Shown one piece after another: positions 1 to 3,870 of a stretch of 6,196 nucleotides of DNA (within the stretch, counting starts at the first letter, position 1; each line of letters begins with the position of its first letter). Location: contig CAZFZL010000090.1 in the NCBI GenBank assembly GCA_964523005.1, positions 1 through 6,196 on the forward strand, read 5' to 3'. Under the pieces are notes generated by a model, which searched no databases, was not told where the DNA came from, and saw only the letters and a program-made list of their open reading frames with translations. This stretch comes from UMGS1307 sp964523005 (GTDB lineage: Bacteria > Bacillota > Clostridia > Oscillospirales > CAG-382). Both the position numbers and the translations under genes were made by a program.

Positions 1-328
1 CTGTTCCTATAGCCAGTCCTATATAAGCAATATCAGGAAACATCAAAGGAATAATTGCATAAATAAATAACCCCAAAGCAGTCAGCACAGGAGTGATTTT
101 CACCATGTTTGTCAGGTTAAACTTATGCGAATAGAAAGACAAAATCAAATCAACTATAAGCTGTGTACAAAAATTTATCAGTACAAGTGCTCCCAGCATG
201 GAAAACGAAATATTATATAAATTTCTGAACGTGAGAAATAGCAACGGTGACAAGGTAGCAACGATAGACATAGACACGTTTGTCATATAGCAGGCATATT
301 TTATTGGATTGTGGTTTTTCTTTGTCAT
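1..328 (-). CDS. MFS-type transporter, N-terminal fragment (cut by window edge)
   Basis: The reading frame opens at ATG (328-326) and runs without a stop to the left edge, giving the first 109 residues. The ribosome site AAGGAG (344-339) lies 10 bases before the ATG and fixes the start. The protein begins MTKKNHNPIKYACY and is strongly hydrophobic, with likely membrane segments near residues 11-33, 43-66, 76-97 and from 99 onward. A short polar loop, SFYSHKFN (residues 64-71), follows segment 2, where MFS carriers have their loop 2-3 motif; the classical GxxxDRxGRR form is not kept. The wording and spacing resemble Bacillota MFS carriers often found next to glycosidase genes. The substrate cannot be told from this part; a sugar or rhamnoside is a guess from the neighbouring rhamnosidase. 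G+C is about 33% over the first 240 bases, clearly below the genes to the right. Confidence 0.72.
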   Translation of the reverse strand, partial: MTKKNHNPIKYACYMTNVSMSIVATLSPLLFLTFRNLYNISFSMLGALVLINFCTQLIVDLILSFYSHKFNLTNMVKITPVLTALGLFIYAIIPLMFPDIAYIGLAIGT

Positions 329-354
329 GCTATTTTAACTCCTTGTATAAAGAA

Positions 355-382
355 TTCTTCTCCGCGAGAGAAGAGAGAAGAA
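355..382 (-). promoter_or_regulatory. Leader inverted repeat with two alternative hairpins upstream of the transporter
   Basis: In the minus-strand transcript the arm GAGAAGAA (362-355) can pair with UUCUUCUC (382-375, eight pairs, loop of 12) or with CUUCUC (373-368, six pairs, loop UCGCG). The two pairings exclude each other. The sequence then runs into AUUCUUUAUA and the ribosome site. It may tune readthrough or simply be low-complexity purine/pyrimidine sequence. I see no convincing promoter between the tRNA terminator and the transporter start, so the transporter may depend partly on readthrough from the tRNA promoter or on a weak promoter I cannot define. Confidence 0.3.
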
Positions 383-406
383 CTAAAAGAGAACAGTGAA
401 TAGTAC

Positions 407-445
407 AAAAAGAAAAGCCGCAGCGTTCTTTAGAACGCTTGCGAC
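407..445 (-). terminator. Rho-independent terminator downstream of tRNA-Ala
   Basis: Read on the minus strand, a stem of about 12-13 pairs (445-432 against 429-417) with one bulged A and one G.U pair closes a small UAAA-type loop (the arms are GUCGCAAGCGUUCU and AGAACGCUGCGGC). It is followed directly by the T-rich tract TTTTCTTTTT (416-407). It starts 12 bases past the tRNA 3' end, as expected for a tRNA transcription unit. The plus-strand side is also T-rich (446-457), so it could act in both directions, though no plus-strand gene enters from the left. Confidence 0.85.
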
Positions 446-456
446 ATTTTTCTTTT

Positions 457-532
457 TGGTGGAGACGGAGGGGATCGAACCCTTGACCTCTGCGTTGCGA
501 ACGCAGCGCTCTCCCAGCTGAGCTACGCCCCC
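457..532 (-). tRNA. tRNA-Ala (anticodon CGC), CCA encoded
   Basis: A 76-base cloverleaf reads on the minus strand from G1 (532) to the encoded CCA (459-457). The acceptor stem pairs GGGGGCG with CGUCUCC and includes the G3.U70 wobble pair that marks alanine tRNAs; G5.U68 is a second wobble. The D arm is GCUC/GAGC with AGCUGGGA in the loop, the anticodon stem is CUGCG/CGCAG, and the loop UUCGCAA places CGC at 499-497. The T loop is UUCGAUC with stem AAGGG/CCCUC, which leaves one A49-C65 mismatch at the stem base. A CGC anticodon reads GCG; in bacteria it usually supplements a tRNA-Ala with UGC. A promoter and a terminator flank it, so it looks like a single-gene unit. No copy of its 3' end, as an integration would leave, was seen in the window. 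Confidence 0.97.
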
Positions 533-555
533 GGATCGTTGAGAACAAAAAGCAA

Positions 556-617
556 ATGGTGCTCACGTTCACGCATGGGATATAATATCACATCGCCATG
601 CGTTTTGCAAGCACCAT
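556..617. repeat. Nested inverted repeat spanning the tRNA promoter; possible terminator of the rhamnosidase gene
   Basis: Two pairs of perfect 8-base arms are nested: ATGGTGCT (556-563) with AGCACCAT (610-617), and ACGCATGG (571-578) with CCATGCGT (596-603). The gaps between outer and inner arms are 7 and 6 bases, so both pairs share a centre near 587, inside the -10 element of the tRNA promoter. In the minus-strand message coming from the rhamnosidase gene, the structure would be followed by UUUGCUUUUUGUU (555-543), so it may serve as that gene's terminator despite the large internal loop. Alternatively it is a protein-binding site. The arms are certain; the function is open. Confidence 0.55.
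582..610 (-). promoter_or_regulatory. Promoter of tRNA-Ala, extended -10
   Basis: On the minus strand the -35 TTGCAA (610-605) and -10 TATTAT (587-582) are separated by exactly 17 bases. TGA directly precedes the -10, giving the TGN extension. Transcription would start near 575, leaving a leader of about 43 bases to be trimmed before G1 of the tRNA at 532. It lies only about 39 bases past the stop codon of the rhamnosidase gene. Confidence 0.8.
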
Positions 618-648
618 ATTGAAATATTTTTTGAAATTTTCGTCAGTG

Positions 649-3114
649 TCAGAAGCCTATGCTGACTTCAAATTCATACTCTCCGCCGGAAAGCTCTGCG
701 GTGTAGAATCCGTTTTCGGCAGGGAAGGCAACGGGTTTTCTGTCACAGGTTATCCTGCCCGTAACCGGAAGCATACACTTCGCCTTTGCGCCTTCCGGTA
801 CGGTGAGAGTATAGATGAATCTGTCGTCCCTGCGTTCCCAACGCGTTTTTATAAGTCCGGCGTCTGAGTAATACGACGCTTCGATGTATGTTATCGGCTT
901 TTGCCCCTTCGGCAGTGAAAGACCTGCGCGCATATCGGGGCGGGGGCGGTAGGTGAAGAACGAGAAGCCGTTCTGGTAATCACCGAGTCCGATCCCGGCG
1001 GCATACGAGAAAAGCCATTCGCTTACCGCTCCGTAGGCGTAATGGTTGAACGAATTCATACAGACATTTCCGAAGCCCTTGTCGAGTGTATACGAATTCC
1101 AGCGCTCCCACACTGTCGTTGCGCCTTGTCGCACACTGTAAAGCCACGACGGGTCGCGCGTTTGCAGCAGCAAACTGTATGCGAGCTCATCCAGTCCGAC
1201 TTCGCTGAGCGTGACGTTCAGTATGCCCGTACCGACGAAGCCGGTGGATAGTGTATAATTGTTGGATTTTATAAGCTCTGCGAGCAGCGCGGCTGTGTTC
1301 TCGCGCGTTTTCCCGTCAAGCAGCTCAAAATGGAGAGCCAGAAGACATCCGGTTTGTGTTTTTTCTGTTATATTATCGTCGTGTACATACTTCTCGCAAA
1401 ACGCTTCTTTAAGCGAAGTAAAGAGCTTCGTATAATATACGGCGCGTTGGATATTGTTAAGCTCGGTTGAGATCAATGCCATCAGGAGCGCGTCGTAAGC
1501 GTAATAACAGTCGGCAATATATCGCTTGTCCGTCGCGTCGTAGGACAGCCAGTCACCGTACGCGATGTTCGGACCTGGATTTTCGTTTGAGGCAAGCAGC
1601 TGCATATATTTTTCCATCATGCCGTAGTTCTCGGCAAGAAAGCTCTTGTCGTCATAGAATCTGAACATTCTGTACGGGACGATAATAACGGCGTCAGCCC
1701 ATGCGGCGTTGCTGTTGTTTCCGCGCGAGGAATTGCACAGCTTCGGCATAACGTCGCCAATGCTGCCGTCCTCGCCCTGAGAGTCGCGGCAGTCACCGAG
1801 CCATTTTTTGAAAAACCCGCTTACATCGGCGTTGTATGTCGCCGCGCCGCAGAATATCTGCGTGTCGCCCGTCCAGCCCACGCGTTCATCACGCTGTGGG
1901 CAGTCGGTCGGGACTGACAGATAATTGGAGCGCTGCCCCCAGAGAATATTAGAATACAGTGTGTTGATCTCCCGGTCGGAGCATTCAAAATGAGCTACTT
2001 CATGAATATCGCTGCCGAGCACCTCGCCGGTTACACCGGATATATCAGCCGGCGCGTCTGCTTCAAATTCAAGATATCTGAATCCGTAAAACGCGTGAGT
2101 AGGGAAGTAAGTTTCTGTGCCGCCGCCGCAGATATATACCGCCTGTGAGATAGCTGAGCGGTAATTTGCCGTATATATACTTCCAAGCGGGCCGTCGTTC
2201 TTGCGTGATTTCATTCCGCTGTCGTTGAGCATTTCGCCGCAGCGTACTGTAATCTTTGTTCCGGCAGGAGCGCTGACCGTAAATTTCGGGCGTCCGACCA
2301 TGTTTTGCGCGAAGTCCACCTGATAAACAAGCGAAGCGTCAATATGAGCGCATTCACTTGTATCTCCGCGCTTTTTTTCAACAGGGCGGATCTCGCCGAA
2401 ATCGCTTCCGTTGTCAAATACACCGCGGTAGACAGTGCTGCTGACGGGCTTCAGGCTGAATTCCCTTCGAGCACGGACGGGAGGCCCGACCGGATTTTCG
2501 AGCTCACATGGAACGTCCTGTACCACGGCAGGCTTTTCCCATTTGTCGCTTGACAGCACCTGCTCCTCTGTTATGCGTGCGTCGTAGTATTCGCCGTTCC
2601 ATATGTCAGCCGTCATGACCGGGCCGAGCAGTGCGCATTTCCAGCCGTCGCCTGTGTAGATGTATTCGCGTTCGCCATCATCGTATCCGAGGTCAATTCC
2701 GCATATGAACGCCGGACGGACGTTCCCTCTGATACCGAATGAGATCCTTCCGCTGTACCAGCCGCGCGAGACGCGAGCGTACACCGTGTTCTGCCCGTAT
2801 CTGATATATGTTGATATGTCATAAGTAAATACAAACACTCGTTTGTCGTAATCGGTCCAGCCGGGCTTCAGTTCCTCACGCCCTATACGCATCCCGTTTA
2901 CGTATAGATCGAAAATACCCAGCGCGCTTGCGGAGATAACAGCGCTGTATACACCTTTTTCCACGTTGAAGGTCCTCAGGAAGGAATCAATGCCGAGCCC
3001 CGGATCAAGCACCGTCTCGCGTGAATTGTATACGTCCGGCACCGAGCCGAATTTCAGCTCCTCAGCCTGAGCGCGGCATCTTATAAAAGAAGCTTTTGTA
3101 ATCGAAACATTCAT
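649..3114 (-). CDS. GH78 alpha-L-rhamnosidase, cytoplasmic
   Basis: This 821-residue protein should release terminal alpha-L-rhamnose from glycans or plant glycosides by the inverting GH78 mechanism. Residues ~46-220 look like the N-terminal rhamnosidase beta domain (YVNGMRIGREELKPGWTDYD at 71-90), ~264-352 like the concanavalin-like domain (AQNMVGRPKF at 269-278), ~365-705 like the (alpha/alpha)6-barrel, and ~706-821 like the C-terminal beta domain. The hallmark DCPQRDERVGWTGD (404-417) should contain the general acid, most likely E410; VWERWNS (669-675) offers E670 as general base. Their spacing of 260 residues agrees with characterised family members as I recall them. NHYAYGAVSEW (690-700) is another family motif. 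There is no signal peptide, so it acts in the cytoplasm on imported substrate. It lacks the extra N-terminal module of many longer homologues. ATG at 3114 follows AAAGGA (3131-3126) by 11 bases; the gene ends in TGA. Linkage specificity cannot be read from sequence. Confidence 0.95.
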   Translation of the reverse strand: MNVSITKASFIRCRAQAEELKFGSVPDVYNSRETVLDPGLGIDSFLRTFNVEKGVYSAVISASALGIFDLYVNGMRIGREELKPGWTDYDKRVFVFTYDISTYIRYGQNTVYARVSRGWYSGRISFGIRGNVRPAFICGIDLGYDDGEREYIYTGDGWKCALLGPVMTADIWNGEYYDARITEEQVLSSDKWEKPAVVQDVPCELENPVGPPVRARREFSLKPVSSTVYRGVFDNGSDFGEIRPVEKKRGDTSECAHIDASLVYQVDFAQNMVGRPKFTVSAPAGTKITVRCGEMLNDSGMKSRKNDGPLGSIYTANYRSAISQAVYICGGGTETYFPTHAFYGFRYLEFEADAPADISGVTGEVLGSDIHEVAHFECSDREINTLYSNILWGQRSNYLSVPTDCPQRDERVGWTGDTQIFCGAATYNADVSGFFKKWLGDCRDSQGEDGSIGDVMPKLCNSSRGNNSNAAWADAVIIVPYRMFRFYDDKSFLAENYGMMEKYMQLLASNENPGPNIAYGDWLSYDATDKRYIADCYYAYDALLMALISTELNNIQRAVYYTKLFTSLKEAFCEKYVHDDNITEKTQTGCLLALHFELLDGKTRENTAALLAELIKSNNYTLSTGFVGTGILNVTLSEVGLDELAYSLLLQTRDPSWLYSVRQGATTVWERWNSYTLDKGFGNVCMNSFNHYAYGAVSEWLFSYAAGIGLGDYQNGFSFFTYRPRPDMRAGLSLPKGQKPITYIEASYYSDAGLIKTRWERRDDRFIYTLTVPEGAKAKCMLPVTGRITCDRKPVAFPAENGFYTAELSGGEYEFEVSIGF

Positions 3115-3189
3115 CTTGCTTATTATCCTTTCGTCGTCAGAGGGCTGTAAAAAACTGCATCATACCGCACCGCTCTGTGTTTATTTGCC

Positions 3190-3198
3190 ATAATATCA
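3190..3198 (-). promoter_or_regulatory. Candidate extended -10 element for the rhamnosidase gene
   Basis: TGATATTAT reads on the minus strand from 3198 to 3190, identical to the TGN-extended -10 of the tRNA promoter at 590-582. A good -35 is missing: at 15-17 bases only weak candidates such as TTTCAA (3216-3211) occur, and these fall inside the hairpin at 3202-3224. Extended -10 promoters can work with a poor -35. The start would be near 3183, giving a leader of about 68 bases before the ATG at 3114. Readthrough from the lipoprotein gene is an alternative. Confidence 0.45.
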
Positions 3199-3201
3199 GA
3201 A

Positions 3202-3224
3202 ATCCGCTCGTTGAAAGAGCGGAT
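3202..3224 (-). terminator. Perfect 8-bp hairpin after the lipoprotein gene; weak terminator or operator
   Basis: ATCCGCTC (3202-3209) and GAGCGGAT (3217-3224) form a perfect stem with a 7-base loop. It lies 26 bases past the lipoprotein stop codon, the usual place for a terminator. On the minus strand it is followed by TTCTGATATTAT, a poor U tract, so termination may be partial. It also directly abuts the candidate -10 of the rhamnosidase gene, so a repressor operator is an equal possibility. A related CCGCTCTG occurs at 3170-3177. Confidence 0.45.
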
Positions 3225-3249
3225 AACTGCATATTATATATTTTATTTA

Positions 3250-3699
3250 TCAGTCTTCGAGATCAGAGATCGCGATATAGACGTATTCAATTACTATTGA
3301 GTCGCCGGCAACGATGGGCTGTAATGTAATGCCGAGGTAAAGCGAGCTTTCGTCACCGCTTACGGTGACCGTCTCGTCTTCGGTATGACCGTTGAGCGAA
3401 TAACGCCAGTAGAAATAATATTCACCGGTGCTGTCCGGCTGTGTTTGTGTACCGTTGATGCTTTGTATTGCGTTGTTTGTCATATCGAGAGAAGTGATGC
3501 TTCCGTTTGTCTCAAGAGCGTAAAGAGCGTCAGCGACTGTCGGTCCTTCGCCCAATAATGTAACAGCTCCGTCGTATATGACCTCTCCGTTGTAACCAAC
3601 CACCTTTACTGATACTTCAGTGGTTTGCTGACTTACGCAGGATGCGAAAGCCATTACGCAAAATAAACAAGCAAGCAAAATTGCGGCTGCTTTTTTCAT
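3250..3699 (-). CDS. Small lipoprotein with a DUF4430-like domain
   Basis: This is a 149-residue secreted protein. Residues 1-20 are a short signal peptide (MKK, then a hydrophobic stretch) ending FAS before Cys21, a loose lipobox with F rather than L at -3; lipid anchoring at Cys21 is therefore likely but not certain. The mature part resembles the DUF4430 (transcobalamin C-terminal-like) fold: GPTVADAL (52-59), SINGT (80-84), YWRYSLNG (97-104), then GITLQPIVAGDSIVIEYVY (123-141). In characterised relatives this fold occurs in cobalamin-binding proteins and as a surface add-on domain in Bacillota; no ligand can be assigned here. The start at 3699 is supported by GGAGG (3713-3709) nine bases upstream and by a consensus promoter close by. 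It is divergent from the surface SGNH hydrolase gene and upstream of the rhamnosidase, with a 135-base gap to the latter. Confidence 0.85.
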   Translation of the reverse strand: MKKAAAILLACLFCVMAFASCVSQQTTEVSVKVVGYNGEVIYDGAVTLLGEGPTVADALYALETNGSITSLDMTNNAIQSINGTQTQPDSTGEYYFYWRYSLNGHTEDETVTVSGDESSLYLGITLQPIVAGDSIVIEYVYIAISDLED

Positions 3700-3729
3700 T
3701 AAGTATAACCTCCATACTATGTTATCGGT

Positions 3730-3758
3730 ATTCTAACATACTTTTTAATCACTGTCAA
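3730..3758 (-). promoter_or_regulatory. Consensus promoter of the lipoprotein gene
   Basis: A perfect -35 TTGACA (3758-3753) is separated by exactly 17 bases from the -10 TAGAAT (3735-3730), which is preceded by TGT (TGN extension). Transcription would start near 3723, giving a short leader of about 24 bases that still contains the GGAGG ribosome site. This is among the strongest-looking promoters of the window. Confidence 0.88.
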
Positions 3759-3786
3759 TAGAGGAGTAATATTTTTTATTTAAACA

Positions 3787-3800
3787 GTGGTATTTACCGC
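3787..3800. promoter_or_regulatory. Operator-like palindrome between the divergent promoters
   Basis: GTGGTATTTACCGC contains the perfect palindrome GGTA-TT-TACC (3789-3798), extended by a T/G and then a G/C position. It sits 10 bases upstream of the -35 of the SGNH gene and about 29 bases upstream of the lipoprotein -35, a position suited to a regulator acting on either promoter. It is short, so chance is a real alternative in this AT-rich stretch. Confidence 0.3.
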
Positions 3801-3809
3801 ATTGTTTTG

Positions 3810-3838
3810 TTGACAAATGGCGGAGAAAGTGATATCCT
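3810..3838 (+). promoter_or_regulatory. Promoter of the surface SGNH hydrolase gene
   Basis: A perfect -35 TTGACA (3810-3815), a 17-base spacer and the -10 TATCCT (3833-3838) preceded by TGA (TGN extension). Transcription would start near 3845. That leaves no room for a ribosome site before the ATG at 3850 and so supports translation from the ATG at 3871. Confidence 0.82.
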
Positions 3839-3870
3839 TATTGTAATTAATGAAAGGAATCGAGACGAAT

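Noticed and set aside
330..572. 80-codon minus-strand open frame
   Set aside because: It runs straight through the tRNA-Ala gene and its terminator; the translation is of structural RNA.
457..617. Integration site or mobile element at the tRNA gene
   Set aside because: No integrase, no second copy of the tRNA 3' end and no terminal repeats are seen; only the base-composition step is suggestive.
598..867. 89-codon plus-strand open frame with a TATAAT at 581-586
   Set aside because: It is antisense to the rhamnosidase 3' end, has no ribosome site, and the TATAAT is the mirror of the tRNA promoter's own -10 with no fitting -35.
2211..2834. Several open frames of 70-82 codons on both strands inside the rhamnosidase gene
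   Set aside because: They lie wholly within a well-supported GH78 gene and show no family-like motifs or start signals.
3153..3233. Repeated 8-mer AACTGCAT (3154-3161 and 3225-3232) in the gap before the rhamnosidase gene
   Set aside because: It is too short to separate from chance and no matching structure or second partner was found.
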